Source: Ridgeia piscesae (Eukaryota > Annelida > Polychaeta > Sabellida > Siboglinidae). Taken from it: a stretch of 64,000 nt of DNA. Under the pieces are notes generated by a model, which saw only the letters and a list, made by a program, of their open reading frames with translations, made no database searches and was not told where the DNA came from. A program made the translations under genes and the position numbers. Shown here piece after piece: positions 1-50,647 of this stretch; positions within the stretch are counted from its first letter, which is position 1; each line of letters begins with the position of its first letter. The DNA lies in assembly GCA_025642075.2 (NCBI GenBank), contig JAODUO010000437.1, positions 440,001-504,000 on the forward strand. The letters are read 5' to 3'.

Positions 1-296
1 TGAGATCCACACCTTTAAATGCTCATATATGTTTCCCTTCACCAGGATGGAAAATACACAACTTCCCAACTGTGTGAATTACTTAGGAATGGCGAAGCTT
101 TTTGTGAAGCGAAACAACGTATTATAAGAAGAGTTAATAAACAAGTCCCCTTGTCTTCAGATTGATTGATAAGCCACATTTGATAATTTTGAATGTATAA
201 TTCAAAACTGTATAACAGATAGATGAAACTGGTGTGAAACTGGGGCTTATATGCAGTATTAAAATAGTGTTACTTCACGTCAAAATTATGTGTTCA
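1..296. other. No gene recognised
   Basis: AT-rich sequence without a recognisable coding segment. It ends in TGTTCACAG at 288-296, which reads as a splice acceptor for the helicase-like exon that follows, so it may be an intron of that gene or pseudogene. Confidence 0.5.
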
Positions 297-1785
<1,489 letters not shown>

Positions 1786-1789
1786 GCAC

Positions 1790-3581
1790 ACAGTGGAAGG
1801 TTTGATTGTTTTACATCAATTCATAAACTATATAACTTTTGGATCCATATTTATTTGAACAAAGTACATTTTATTAAACAAAACATAGTAAGATGTCAAC
1901 TCTGCAAATCATCACTACATCTTTCATACTACATTATTTATTTGCTGTGTCATTAACAACGTCTACTGTACTCTTCCAGCTAACGATGTTATGTTTGAGC
2001 CTACCTTGCCAGAAGAGACAACAGCAGAAACAACAATTGACTGTGGAGACACTAACGATTGATTAACAGACGACACGGATGACGGTGAGTTGTATTATTG
2101 ATCTACTCCTGTGGACCATTCCTGCTGCAATACACATGCATACGTATGCATGTGTAACGTATTTTGCAAATGCAACAAGTCATGCACACATGTTTCCTTT
2201 TCAGTTTTTGAAAGAATAGTGTTCATAATCGCCTAAGAAATAACTGAATCACTTATGATGTTTTCATACATGCAACGAAAACTGCATGTTTATTTGTTTC
2301 AGATGACATACTCGATGTAGCCCGGAGCCCATATAGCACGAAGGACGACCATGGTTTCTTGTAACTACTAATGTTTATTTTGGCATGCACATTACATGAA
2401 ATTCTTCACACCTTGTAAACACCGTGAAAACTGTAAGAAGACAAAGTTTGTGTCTTAATGACTAGTTTAACACACTTTTTCTCTGTTTCTGCAATGACAC
2501 GTTAATAACTATTTCAAAAATACGATAAATCAGTTTTCTCTCAATATGTGGATATTGATCACACACAGTGACATGACTAGTAGCTGCACTACCATGTACA
2601 GTAAATACCTACGTATCTCTCGTACATACAGATCTTTGGTCTTTAGGATAGATATTGCAATAATACTCTTTGGCATATAGGCCTTACAGAAAATAAGGCA
2701 TGATTCCTAACTCCTTTTGGGCTAACACAAATTATAAGTGATGAATCATGCTTAAACAAGAATCAATCTTACAGGACAACTCCAGGCCCACGTGTGTGGG
2801 TAATCTCCACAGAAAGGTTCGATTAACCTTTACATGAGGGGTTGTTAAGATACAACAAATACAATTCAGTACAAGTGTGGGTGTTCATCCTATTAAGTAC
2901 ATACCTCGTTGGTCTTATATGGGTCCTGAGTTCCATAATCGGGGCATGTTTACATCTTGTTTCTCAAATATTCGCTATGATGAAATCTGCCATGTGCCCT
3001 GAATAGTCTTTTCACTCAGTCGTATTCATACACTTTCTAGAAGATGTCTACAGAACATATACACTAAACATCATAGACTACCACAGTCACAAAACCTCTC
3101 ATAGTACAAAACAAGTTATATGTCTGAATCAAATAATTGTAAAGCACCACTAATTCAGATCTGCGACTGAGATTCTTGGAACTATTTTCTGTACGCCAAT
3201 ATATCCTGGCTGCTTGCCAATGCGTGATCTGTTTACATGATGGGAGAGCAGACAACACCTGTTTGGGTGCGTACATCTAGACCTTATAGTAAACACAGCA
3301 TAATGTCTTACAAAACAAACACTGAACCTCAAACAGGGTCAAATACAAGATCCACACCTTCTATTTTGCTGTAAAAGATATGGAACGCTGTCAAGTACGT
3401 TTGTGGTTTTAAATTGGCATCGGAACATTATCGCCCATTTCTACGATCGCAACACTCCCCGCTAAAATTACAAGGTAATTTTACGCTAATAAGAAGAAAC
3501 AGTCACCAACAAAGGAACTGTTTGACACTCCATTTAGGTCTAGAGACTTTAGAACGTTCCCGAATACCTTTAAGTTTCGAG
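1790..3581. other. Non-coding stretch, no gene recognised
   Basis: AT-rich sequence with only short frames lacking family resemblance. The part below 3581 lies downstream of the integrase stop on the minus strand, where a 3' LTR would be expected. I could not identify LTR ends by eye. Confidence 0.5.
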
Positions 3582-4530
3582 CTAATCGCTCTCCAACAAC
3601 AATATAAGTTTTTGGATAGGTCTTTCCACATAGGTGACCTTTGCAACGCGTCTGCCCAGCTTGCCCAGAGGTGGGTCTCCCACGCGCAGTCTGACCTTGC
3701 GCACAAGCTGTTCCTTGTCTGGGTAGACTTCGACCACCTGGCCCAATCTCCACTGACCACGTGCCAGTTCTGCGTCCTTGATGAGAACTACGTCCTCAAC
3801 CTTAAGGTTTCTTCTGCTGTTGTTCCACTTTTGTCTGACCTGGAGATTCACCAGATACTCCTTTCTCCATCTTGCCCAAAATTCATTTGAGAGGTACTGT
3901 ACTTGCCGCCACCGCTTTCTGGCGTAGACGTCTTCCTTGACGAAGTCTCCCGGAGGATGGAGAATTACATTGGACTTCATCGTTAACAGATGATTCGGCG
4001 TGAGTGGCCCCGGTCCGCAAGGGTCGCCTAGATTCTCGACCGTCGGTGGTCTGCCATTCACTATCGCCATCGCTTCGTAGAAGAAGGTGCGCAGCGATGC
4101 GCTATCAAGTCTTCCAGCAAACTGGTGCAAGATGATATTAAGAACGCTTCTGATGGTTCTTATTTGTCTCTCCCAGACACCGCCCATATGACTAGCATGG
4201 GGCACGTTCATCAAAAAGTCGCATCCTTGCTCCGCGAGGAAGGCCTTTATCTTTTCGTTTTTCACTTCATTGAGTGCATTCTTCAGCTCATGTTGAGCGC
4301 CGATGAAATTGCTCCCTTGGTCTGATCTTAGCTGCTTCACTGCTCCCCGCAGTGCTATGAAGCAACGAAGAGCGTTTATGAACGTATATGTTGTCATATC
4401 CTCCAGTATTTCTATGTGCACGGCTCGGGATGCCATGCATGTGAACAGGAGACCATACCGCTTATGCTCCTTGCGACCTTCTCTAGTGTAGAACGGACCA
4501 AAGCAATCCACTACACAGTAAGTGAACGGG
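3582..4530 (-). mobile_element. BEL/Pao LTR retrotransposon, integrase end (truncated)
   Basis: One minus-strand frame of about 310 residues covers the integrase core and C-terminal region of a BEL/Pao pol polyprotein. The segment PFTYCVVDCFGPF is at the start, followed by KRYGLLFTCMASRAVHIEI. The DDE triad is visible: Asp in VVDCFGP, Asp in RSDQGSNF, and Glu in MGGVWERQIR. The C-terminal third (WRQVQYLSNEFWARWRKEY, then VEDVVLIKDAELARGQWRLG) is the region usually found after the integrase core in this superfamily. The frame loses similarity at about 4530 in a G-rich run, just before repeat copy A. Protease, reverse transcriptase and RNase H parts are absent from the window. The surviving frame has no stop, so this is a fairly young fragment. 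This is established family knowledge applied to motifs I can see. Confidence 0.9.
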
Positions 4531-5299
4531 GAGGGGGGGGGTTCTGTCCTGTCCCTATACCCTATAACACCCTAACATTTAACGTCCACTAATTGTGAAT
4601 AAAGTCACTGTAACGTAAGTTCGGCAGCCGCTTCAATAACTTGAATTGAATCCGACGTCTCTTCCATTGCATCCGACGTTCAATATGAAAGCCTCTTCGA
4701 GTTCCAATCCGATGGCCGTATCGCGCGATTCATATAATTCGCAGGGCCTATAGTCCACATCTCGATCGAATCGTGGCCGTTTACTACAACATTGAATCGA
4801 TTTAATATTAAGTGTATCAATAACGAGCAGCTATAGACGGCGAGTAAGAAAACGACAAAGGAATTGAGAAAACTGACCTTCAGCGGATCCACTTCGCCTT
4901 CGTATACATCTTACGCCCTTCTCGTTGTCTCGTTGTTGGGCGGAAACCGCAATCACGTGACCACCAATTGTGAAAATCCGCAGTTGCGCAATGCGCAACT
5001 TCCTGACAAAGCAGTGACCTTTTGCGCCTGCGCCAATTCTTATATTTCCTGTGCGTGGACGTTCGCGGGAGCGTACCCGTATTTATGTGTGTATTCGTGT
5101 TATTTTAAAACATTTAACTTTTACCCTTGAAGGTGGACTTTTGGGACACTTTGCGCCAAGGAAAATACAGGAAACAAATTGAGAGTGTACAAGCTTTTAT
5201 GAGAGAGTGGGCGTGAATGTGCGCACCCGCAAGTGTGTGCACGTGTACATTCGAATAAAAACGGGTTAACGGGAGAAAACACTTGCTTTCGCCACAGGC

Positions 5300-5745
5300 G
5301 TCTAGTACAACGTTGTCTTCATGTCCTAAAAATGGTTCAGAACGTGTCCAGAAATGCCCACTGCATATATAACATGCACTGACAAAGTTGCTGTAGAAAA
5401 TTCGTGAAATATGAACACCATGGTTTCAAAGAAACCGATATCCTTCCTGTCACCCCTTAATTTTTGTTAAAATGAGAGAGTTATTGGTCGTGATAATACT
5501 TCATCAATAAATATGACATCTGTGTTACAACGCCGAAGAACCGCCGTGTCCTCGGACTTACACTAGATTAACAGCTGAAACACCGCATTGACTGAACAAA
5601 AACATAACTTCTAGTGACATAACACAACTCAAGACATCACCAGTCCTCACAGACATTCAAACAACCTGCATACTGCTGATGCGTTTGCGAACTCTTTCGT
5701 CGGCTAATGGGCTAATGGCACCTTAATATCGCCATAACCCTTCTC
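5300..5745. repeat. Dispersed repeat family member 1
   Basis: Part of copy A, with blocks such as TAGAAAATTCGTGAAAT, ACAAAAACATAACTTCTAGT and CAACCTGCATACTGCT. Diverged matches in the same order occur at about 10260-10700, 20180-20640 and 28100-28545. Confidence 0.6.
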
Positions 5746-7040
5746 GCTCGTGGGCACAGAGCACAGTTGATTTTCCCATTGGAGGCCATAGGTACGTTTT
5801 GTCGATTGAAAAGAAACTGTACCAGAGAAATGTTATGCTGTGCTCATAGCATTAAGTCAAAATCACATACCTCTAGCTCTTTTGAAATGCAAGCATATGC
5901 GTTTCCCGTCAATATTGACCAAATTTACCACGTATTTCTGCATTCGCAGGGTCGTATATAAAAAGGTTAAAAATCGCTGTGCTAACTAAACACTGCCTAA
6001 CATGCGTAACTACGCTGCAGATACATCTTTATTGTATTCATTTCACTTCAGAATGTCTATTCAAAATTGTAAGTAACACAATACTTTGGGTAACAGTTTC
6101 ACATGGGTCAGACCAGGAAGCCTAAATGTCTTCTTACCCCTCGTCGTAGTCGATCAATGGGGTGCAACCATATCATGGTGCCCGACACATTTCTCGCTTC
6201 TAGGAGAAACTTGGCAGGACATCAAAGAATAGCTAGTAAGGTCGTCGGACGGACGACACCTGCAATTCGCTACTGGCATCACTTGGCTCAATATTATTTC
6301 CAAACATATATTATTTTGGTGACAGCTACTTATTTATTCCAATATGGGATTACATAAGCTCATTATGGGCAAGGGGAAGTTATAAGACGATCAAGCGAGT
6401 ACACGTGTCACTGTCGTTGCGTGTGTACTCTGCGCTGCTGATGTGATGCTCTGTCGGGGTGAAGTAATTCCGCTGTGACACGTCGCAAATAGTCAGCGGG
6501 CCTTGTCGCCAGCCAGCTATGACGGATATAGCCACACTCTCGATCTGTTTCTCATCCGATAATTGTAAAATATGGCTGCTTGGAAGTGTTCGTGATTGTC
6601 CTTGAAACAACTTGCTGCGAGATACAATGGGCGCAAGGGTGTTCATCGGCTTCCCTACCACCGACATACTGAACTGGTCCGATGTGGCGTCTTCGTCGTC
6701 AACAATCTGCATCCCAAACCGAAAAAGAAAGTCTCAATCGCCACACGGAAGATCGTAAACCATCTTGAAGTATTGCATGTATGTTGTGGTGAACCGTCTC
6801 ATATGATGGTTTGGCCCGATTGTGATGACAATTGCCAAAACAATCAATTATCTAGCAGCTTGTGAAGTATATATATTTTTATAACTTGTTCGGTAATAAA
6901 CAGTTTCAATTATATCTAATAGAGCGGTCTTTGATAATTGGAATTTCCGTTGGGAGTAGCTGAACGCACTAACTATGCATACATTTTCGTAACTGATCTA
7001 TTTAATAGTTATTTTGGGTAACATAGAGCAGTTGTAATAA

Positions 7041-8020
7041 CGCTTTCTTCCCAGACAGACAAAGGAACGCGTTGTCAATGCCATTATCACATCACGGCTT
7101 GACTACTGTAACGCACTCTTATACGGTACGTCTGCAATTAACATCGCCCGTCTACAGCGAATACATAACGCGGCTGCCAGATTGATTATGCGTAGCCCGC
7201 GTTGCGACAGTGCCACACCCTTGCTATGCGAACTCCACTGGCGGTCCATTGTGTGCAGAGTTGATTTCAAGCTACTTGTATTCACTTACAAAGAAAGCCA
7301 TGCACAACGACGCGCCAGTGTATTTGTGTGAAATCGTGTGCCCGTATCAACCGACAAGAACACTGCGCTCTGCGAACAATAACATGTTAGAAGTGAAGCG
7401 TACCCGTACCCAAGCTGGTGACTGCTCGTTCGCTGTCGCTGCTGCGTCCCTATGGAACAACTTACCAACGGTCATTAAGACTTGGGACAATCTCACCAGC
7501 TTCAAACGTCTACTGAAGACACATTTTTGTGTAATTCGACATGAACATTATATAAATTTTTCGTAGATTTTTTGGGTAATATTAACCAATACATAGTTAT
7601 ACACTTATTTATTGGCATTATTGTTACGTAATTATTATTATTATTATTTTAACAGTTTTAACATATAATAAACAATTTATTACTATTAAATTATACCTAT
7701 ACCGCCAGTTATCAGTATAATGGTAATATAATTATACACTAGACCGATTATTATGTTTTTTTATGACTAATACGTAATTTATTTATTTAAAAGTGCTACG
7801 TTATTTAATACCGTACTACTTTTAATTATTTATATACATATACATATTTTTATTTACATTTATTTAAAAACACTAGTATTTGTCTTATCGTATACATATA
7901 TCTTTTTATGTCGTTTAAATTGTAATATGTTGTGAAGCGCCACGACCGATTATAGATGTGGCGCTATACCAAATAAATATTATTAGTATTAGTATTATAT
8001 TTTTATTATTATTATTATTA
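7041..8020 (+). mobile_element. 5'-truncated LINE (L2/CR1-like) inside copy A
   Basis: The reading starts with RQTKERVVNAIITSRLDYCN and continues LQRIHNAAARLI, LLCELHWRSIVCRVDFKL, GDCSFAVAAASLWNNLP and SFKRLLKTHFCV, the typical C-terminal end of non-LTR reverse transcriptases. The 3' end has a stem (AGCGCCAC 7936-7943, GTGGCGCT 7958-7965) followed by AAATAAATATTATTAG and an ATT-rich tail to 8020, as in L2/CR1-type elements. Copy B lacks the whole block, so insertion post-dates the duplication. The coding part ends at about 7566. The left junction starts CGCTTTCTTC, which also occurs at 8040-8049 in the host flank, so microhomology may have aided 5' attachment. I could not define a clean target-site duplication. 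Confidence 0.9.
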
Positions 8021-8812
8021 TGTGTGCACATATGGGCGGCGCTTTCTTCTAAAAGAGATGAGCCGTATCTTCAACATGACTCGACATCGAAATGGGACGT
8101 GATGACATTTTTGCGGCGACGTTCCCAATTTCTCGGTCGTCGGATATTGGCATCGGAAGACAAGACGGGGGCGCTGCATTGGAGATCGGGGGGGTATTGT
8201 TTTGATACCTGTTCGCGGCGACGTTCACAACTGAAGAATGTTCATGGCGGAACGCATCTAGATGTGGTGGGGGCATTTCACCTTCGAAGCGTATAGGGGA
8301 TACGTTATTATAATGAAAACATTGCGAGGCACAATTGCGACGATCTATCCCTCAACACACCCTAGATATGTCTATGGTGTAGGCCTATGAACCCAAATAT
8401 ATCCGTCCATAGCCTCGATTACCCAGGCTCCGTGAGCTGGCAGCACCCTTCAGCTCCTCAACTATGCCTGGAAAATTAATCGGCTGCAGTTGTAACCGCC
8501 AGGGCGGCCTTACCCCAGATTAGGATAGAAATGCTGATTGGTTCTCAGGCCGAAGTTGAATAGCAAATTAAATAAGTATACCTTGTTATAAGATAATTTT
8601 GTATTATAAAATATATTCAAAATTAAACTTACATTAACACAAACATTATTCAAAATAAAAATGTGTAGTTGTTTATAAAATCGGAATTACGGCAGGATTA
8701 GCCGGTATCCGTGAGGTGACAGCATTGTTTAGCCCACACGGATAGCATTCTAACGCCGGTAAAACCACCAGACACTCTTCTCGGCGTCGTTCCGCAGCCG
8801 ACCGACAGTCGG

Positions 8813-9535
8813 TTAAGCGAGACTAATCCGTCCAAAGATGCATAACCATAGTCCAAGCAGTCGTGCTCGTTATTTTGTCCAGCGTACATCTTTGTTGCAC
8901 TAGTCACAAGTAACTGAAGTCGTTGTTCTTTGAACTCGATTGATCCGATTGTTCTCTCACCCCTCGCCGAAATATTGTATTACCAACAGACCTGGTGTTT
9001 TCTCGGACTTCGCGGTGCTAACTATAACGATTGGATAAGGATTCACGGTGAACTATCATACTGCTTAATACGTACATACATCTCGACGGGTCGAATTTTA
9101 GCAAAACTCAATATAGGTTGCGTGAAGATTTAGAGCTGTATAATTTTTGTCACGGTGCATTTTGGGAGTCGTCATTTCGCTCGTGTCTACTATCTGTAGG
9201 TCTATACAGGCTTCGTTCGCTGAACAACGCTTCGAAAGAAACAATAGGTATGCCACTTGTTAAAAAAAATTCAGTTTTATTACTTAACAAAATGATACAT
9301 CGAATGACGAAAAAGACACCGTCAACAATCAACCAGTCATTTAGATTAGATATGAAATATATCTGGTTAAAATAACTGACAGTTGAAGACGGCGGGTAAG
9401 CCACGGAAGGAATCTGCAAGCTGGCGAACCTCCAGCCCATTTCGGGGAGGAGGAAGTCTGATTTCCCAATGCTTCAACAGCGAAAGGAGTTTACTCTCCT
9501 CCCGACCATGGTTACCGAAAATAAATTACACCGAT
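8813..9535. other. Spacer between repeat copies
   Basis: Unique sequence between copies A and B, with no coding similarity recognised. The part at 9380-9420 (GACGGCGGGTAAGCCACG) weakly echoes 4837-4860 inside copy A. Confidence 0.4.
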
Positions 9536-12500
9536 CTATAACACCCTAACATTTAACGTCCGATAATTGAGAATAAAGTCACTGTAACGTAAGTTCGGCA
9601 GCCGCTTCAATAACTTGAATTGAATCCGACGTCTCTTCCCTTGCGACCGACGTTCAATATGAAAGCCTCTTCGAGTTCCACTCCGATGGCCGTATCGCGC
9701 GTTTCATATAGTTTCAGGGCCTATAGTCCACATCTCGATCGAATCGTGGCCGTTTACTACAACAACATTGAAGCGATTTAATAGTAAGTGTATCAATAAC
9801 CCGAGCAGCTATAGACGGCGAGTAAGAAAAAGACAAAGGAATTGAGAAAACTTACCTTCAGCGGATCCACTTCGCCCTCGTATACATCTTACGCCCTTCT
9901 CGTTGCCTCGTTGTTGGGCGGAAACCGCAATCACGTGACCACTAGTTGTGAGAATCGGCAGTTACGCAAAGCCGTGACCTTTTGCGCCTGCGCCAATTCT
10001 TATATTTCCTGTCCGTGGACGTTCGCGGGAGCGTACCCGTATTTATGTGTGTATTCGTGTTATTTTAAAACATTGCACTTTTACCCTTGAAGGTGGACTT
10101 TTGGGACACTATCCGCCAAGGAAAATACAGGAAACAAATTGAGAGTGTACGTGCTTTTATGACAGAGTGCGCATGAATGTACGCGCCCGCAAGTGTGTGC
10201 ACGTGTGCATTCGAATAAAAACGGGTTAACGGGAGAAAACACTTGCTTTCGTCACAGGCGTCGAGTACAGCGTTGTCTTATGTCCTAAAAATGGTTCAGA
10301 ACATGTCCAGAAATGCCCACTGCGTATATAACATGTACTGACAAAAGTGCCATAGAAAATTCGTGAAATGTGAACACCATATTTTAAAGAAACCACTTTC
10401 CTTCCTGTCACCACTTAATTTCTTTAAAATCAGAGAGTTGTTGGTCGTGATAATATCATCAGTGTCACTACGCCGAAGAACCGCAGTGTCCTCGGACTTA
10501 CACTAGATTAACAGCTGAAACACCGCACTGACTGAACAAAAACATAACTTCTAGTGACATAACACAACTCAAGACATCACCAGTCCTCACATACGTTTAA
10601 ACAACCTGCATACTGCTGATGCGTTTGCGAACTCTTTCGTCGGCTAATCACTTATGGGCTAATGGCACCTTAATATCGCTATAACCCTTCTCGCTCGTGG
10701 GCACAGAGCACAGTTGATTTTCCCATAGGAGGTCATATTAACATTTTGTCGATTGAAAATAAACTGTACCAGAGAAATGTTATGCTGTGCTCATCGCATT
10801 TCGTCAAAATCACATACCTCTAGCTCTTTTGAAATGCAGGCATGTGCGTTGGCCCTCAATATTGACCAAATTTACTACGTGTTTCTGCATCCGCAGGGTC
10901 GTATATAAAAAGGTTAAAAATCGTTATGCTAATTAAACACTGCCTAACATGCGTCACTACGCTGCAGTTACATCTTTGTTGTACTCATTTCATTTCAGAA
11001 TATCTATTCACAATTTTAAGTAACACAATACTTTGGGTAACACTTTCACATGGGTCAGACCAGGAAGCCTAAATGTCTTCTTACCCCTCGTCGTAGTCGG
11101 TCAATGGGGTGTAACCATATCATGGTGTCCGACACATTTCTCGCATCTAGGAGAAACTTGGCAGGAAATCAAACAATGGCTAGTAAGGTCGTCGGACGGA
11201 CGACACCTGCAATTCGCTACTGGCATCACTTGGCTCAATATTATTTCCAAACATATATTATTTTGGTGACAGCTACTTATTTATTCCAATATGGGATTAA
11301 ATAAGCTCGATCATTATGGGCAAGGGGAAGTTACAAGACGATCAAGCGAGCACACGTGTCTTTCGTCGCGTGTATACACTGCGCTGCCGATGTGATGCTC
11401 TGTCGGGGTGAAATAATTCCGCTGTGACACGTCGCAAATAGTCAGCGGGCCTTGTCGCCAGCCAACAATGACGGATATAGCCACACTCTCGATCTGTTTC
11501 TCGTCCGATAATTGTAAAATATGGCTGTTTGGAAGTGTTCGTGATTGTCCTTGAAACAACCGGCTGCGGAAAACAATGGGCGCAAGGGTGTTCGTCGGCT
11601 TCCCTGCTACCACCGACATACTGAACTCGTCCGATGTGGCGTTTTCGTCGTCAACAATCTGCATCCCAAACCGAAAAAGAAAGTCTCAATCGCCACACGG
11701 AAGATCATAGACCATCTTGAAGTACTGCATGTATGTGGTGGTGAACCGTCTCGTATGATGGTGTAGCCCGATTGTGGTGACAACTGCCAAAAAAATCAAT
11801 TATCTAGCAGCTTGTAAAGTATATATATTTTTATAACTTATCCGGTAATAAATAGTTTCAATGATATCTAATAGAGCGATCGTCTCATCTTTGATAATTG
11901 GAATTTCCGTTGGGAGTAGCTGAACGCACTAACTATGCATTCATTTTCGTAACTGATCTATTAAAAAGTTATTTTGGGTAACATAGAGCAGTTGTAATAA
12001 CACGTGTGCACATACGGGCGGCGCTTTCTTCTGAAGAGAGCTGAGCCGTATCTTCAACATGACACGACATCGAAATGGGACGTGATGACATTTTTTGCGG
12101 CGACGTTCGCATATTCTCGGTCGCTGGATATTGGCATCGGAAGACAAGACGGGACGCTGCATTGGAGATGGGGGGGGGTAGTGTTTTGATACCTGTTCGC
12201 GGCGACGTTCACAACTGAAGAATTTTCATGGCGGAACATCAAGATGTGTAGGGGGCATTTCAACTTCGAAGCGTATAGGGGATACGTTATTATAATGACA
12301 AAATTGCGAGGCACAATTGCGGCGATCTATCCCTCAACACACCCTAAATATGGCTATGGTGTAGGCCTATGAACCCAAATATATCCGTCCATAGCCTCGA
12401 TTACCCAGGCTCCGTGATGTGGCAGGACTTTTCAGCCCCTCAACTCTGACTGGGAAATTAATGGGCTGCAGTTGTAACCGCCAGGACGGCTTTACCCCAG

Positions 12501-12798
12501 ATTAAGATAGAGATGCTGATTGGTTCTCAGGCCGAATTTGAAATAGCAAATTAAATAAGTATACCTTGTTATAAGATAATGTTGTATTATAAAAAATATT
12601 CAAAATTAAACTTACATTAAGACAAAAATAGGTAATTAAAAATATAAATGTGTAGTTGTTTATAAAATCGTAATTACGGCAGATTAGCCAGTATCCGTGA
12701 GGTGACAGCATTGTTTAGCTCACACGGATAGCATTCAAACGCCGGTAAAATCACCAGACAGTCTTCTCAGCGTAGTTCCGCAGCCGACCGACAGTCGG
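9536..12798. repeat. Unclassified ~3.27 kb repeat, copy B (LINE-free)
   Basis: Second copy of the unit at 4562-8812, collinear throughout. It keeps an uninterrupted site at about 12000 (TTGTAATAACACGTGTGCAC) where copy A has the LINE. Its right end is about 230 bp upstream of the RAB3GAP2 start codon. Confidence 0.85.
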
Positions 12799-12860
12799 AC
12801 TAGGAGAATCACCAGACTGTCTTCTCGGCGTAGTTCCGCAGCCGACCGACAGACTAGGAC
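12750..12860. repeat. 58 bp tandem duplication at the end of copy B
   Basis: Two near-identical units starting ATCACCAGAC at 12750 and 12808, each containing GTAGTTCCGCAGCCGACCGA. Copy A has one unit only, so the duplication happened in copy B. Confidence 0.8.
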
Positions 12861-13027
12861 GCGAAGGGAAAATTATGCGTATTGTACCGCTTTAGATGGC
12901 GCCACTTTATTCGTAGTTCTCCACCTGGCGGACATATGAAATAGTACACAAGTCAATATGGCGGGTGGGATATGTCCGAGATATGTTTATGTCATGAAAT
13001 AGTAGTGGAACATATGATTTATCTGCA
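12861..13027 (+). promoter_or_regulatory. Probable promoter / 5' UTR of RAB3GAP2
   Basis: Unique sequence between repeat copy B and the RAB3GAP2 start codon. CAATATGGCGGGTG at 12954-12967 resembles a YY1 site common near metazoan start sites; there is no clear TATA box. Two minimal upstream frames, ATG AAA TAG, lie at 12936-12944 and 12994-13002, and an out-of-frame ATG lies at 13014. Whether they are transcribed depends on the unknown start site. Confidence 0.4.
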
Positions 13028-49585
<36,558 letters not shown>

Positions 49586-50640
49586 TACACTTGACTGAAT
49601 ACTGGATGACGCATCATTATGTAGATGGCAAATGGATAGTTGCAATGTGACGTGAATAAAATTTCCAGTTTATCTTTAGACTTGTGTTGTTTCTGTGATA
49701 AAAGATCTTCCAAAATAATCTGTTTTCATGTCACGTGTGTGACAATGATTGGATTCACTATACCAACTTTTGTATCTGTTCAGTTTATTTATGTGGATGA
49801 ACCATTTTTATGAAATGGCGACTAAAATTTGAACTATGGTTGTGGGCCAGTTTCCTCTTGCCAATGTGTCTAAAAATATCTTGTGTATTACACTCTAGGG
49901 TAAGACCGTACAGAACATTGCGTGTGGTTAGTTAATTCCTTACATGTTCTATACACTGTAACTGTTAGTTACGTAGGATACAACTGTTTAGACTTACACT
50001 AATCTGTTGTACTTTGCGAGTCAGGATTTTGTCACAAACAAAGGCAGTTGTGTACTTACTTACTGTAGTGAATAAACACGACTCTAACGTAAAATCTGGT
50101 TCATTAGTTGTGCTCAAGACTGCTTTGTAAATGTGATTAATGTTAATTATTTATTCAAGTGCAGCGGTAATCATGTGTTTCCAAGTTGTGAATGTTGCTG
50201 AAACTTACTGAAATCTGTGCGGAAAACTTCCTGGTTATGGTGTAAACTCCTGAATGTGTGGCGCTTTTTCACATGGAAACTGGTGTCAATTGCACAGCTG
50301 CATACGTTACATTTTGATCACACAAGTGTGGTGTGATGTGTTGTGGTGCAAGCCTGGATACTCAATCCTCGTGTAGAGTTTGATGTGTTGTCTTTCAATC
50401 TGATATTGTATATCTGATATAATATGCTGCCTGCTATTCGTTCGTCATTTTGTTTGTCATATGACCAAGAGATAATTACAGAAAATATGTGCAGCGTTTC
50501 TAATAAAGTATTATTGAAGACAATTCAGACATTCATTGTTGCCATTGTGGTAATGAAACAATTGCTTTGTGTATCAATATCAGAGACTGGCAAGTGTTGC
50601 TAACACAGTTAATGTAGCCCTCAAGTCAACCATGGCTAAG
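49586..50640 (+). other. RAB3GAP2 3' UTR and downstream non-coding region
   Basis: After the stop codon there are poly(A) signals AATAAA at 49655-49660, near 50070 (GAATAAACACG) and near 50501 (TAATAAAGTATT). No further coding similarity is seen up to the satellite. Confidence 0.6.
49655..49660 (+). terminator. Poly(A) signal AATAAA for RAB3GAP2
   Basis: Canonical hexamer 70 nt after the stop codon. Later hexamers could give longer 3' ends. Confidence 0.6.
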
Positions 50641-50647
50641 TGTTAGT

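Larger units (their letters stand above)
4562..8812. repeat. Unclassified ~3.27 kb repeat, copy A (with LINE insertion)
   Basis: Matches 9536-12798 along its whole length at roughly nine bases in ten by eye, apart from the LINE at about 7041-8020. The left edge of the shared sequence starts CTATAACACCCTAACATTTA and the right edge is GCCGACCGACAGTCGG. I see no terminal inverted repeats, no LTR pair and no convincing protein. A TATATAAAAAG motif lies at 5955-5965. The flanks outside the edges differ between the copies, so this looks like two insertions or displaced duplicates rather than a simple tandem duplication. It may be a non-autonomous element; class unknown. Confidence 0.85.

Noticed and set aside
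4864..5130. Conserved 82-88 codon frame present in both repeat copies (starting RKLTFSGSTSPSYTSYALLV)
   Set aside because: The two copies differ by an indel and by frequent substitutions, the start is not ATG, and no family is recognised. Shared presence only reflects the duplicated DNA.
6103..6357. Frame starting MGQTRKPKCLLTPRRSRSMG in both repeat copies
   Set aside because: No family resemblance and no sign of constraint; left as non-coding repeat.
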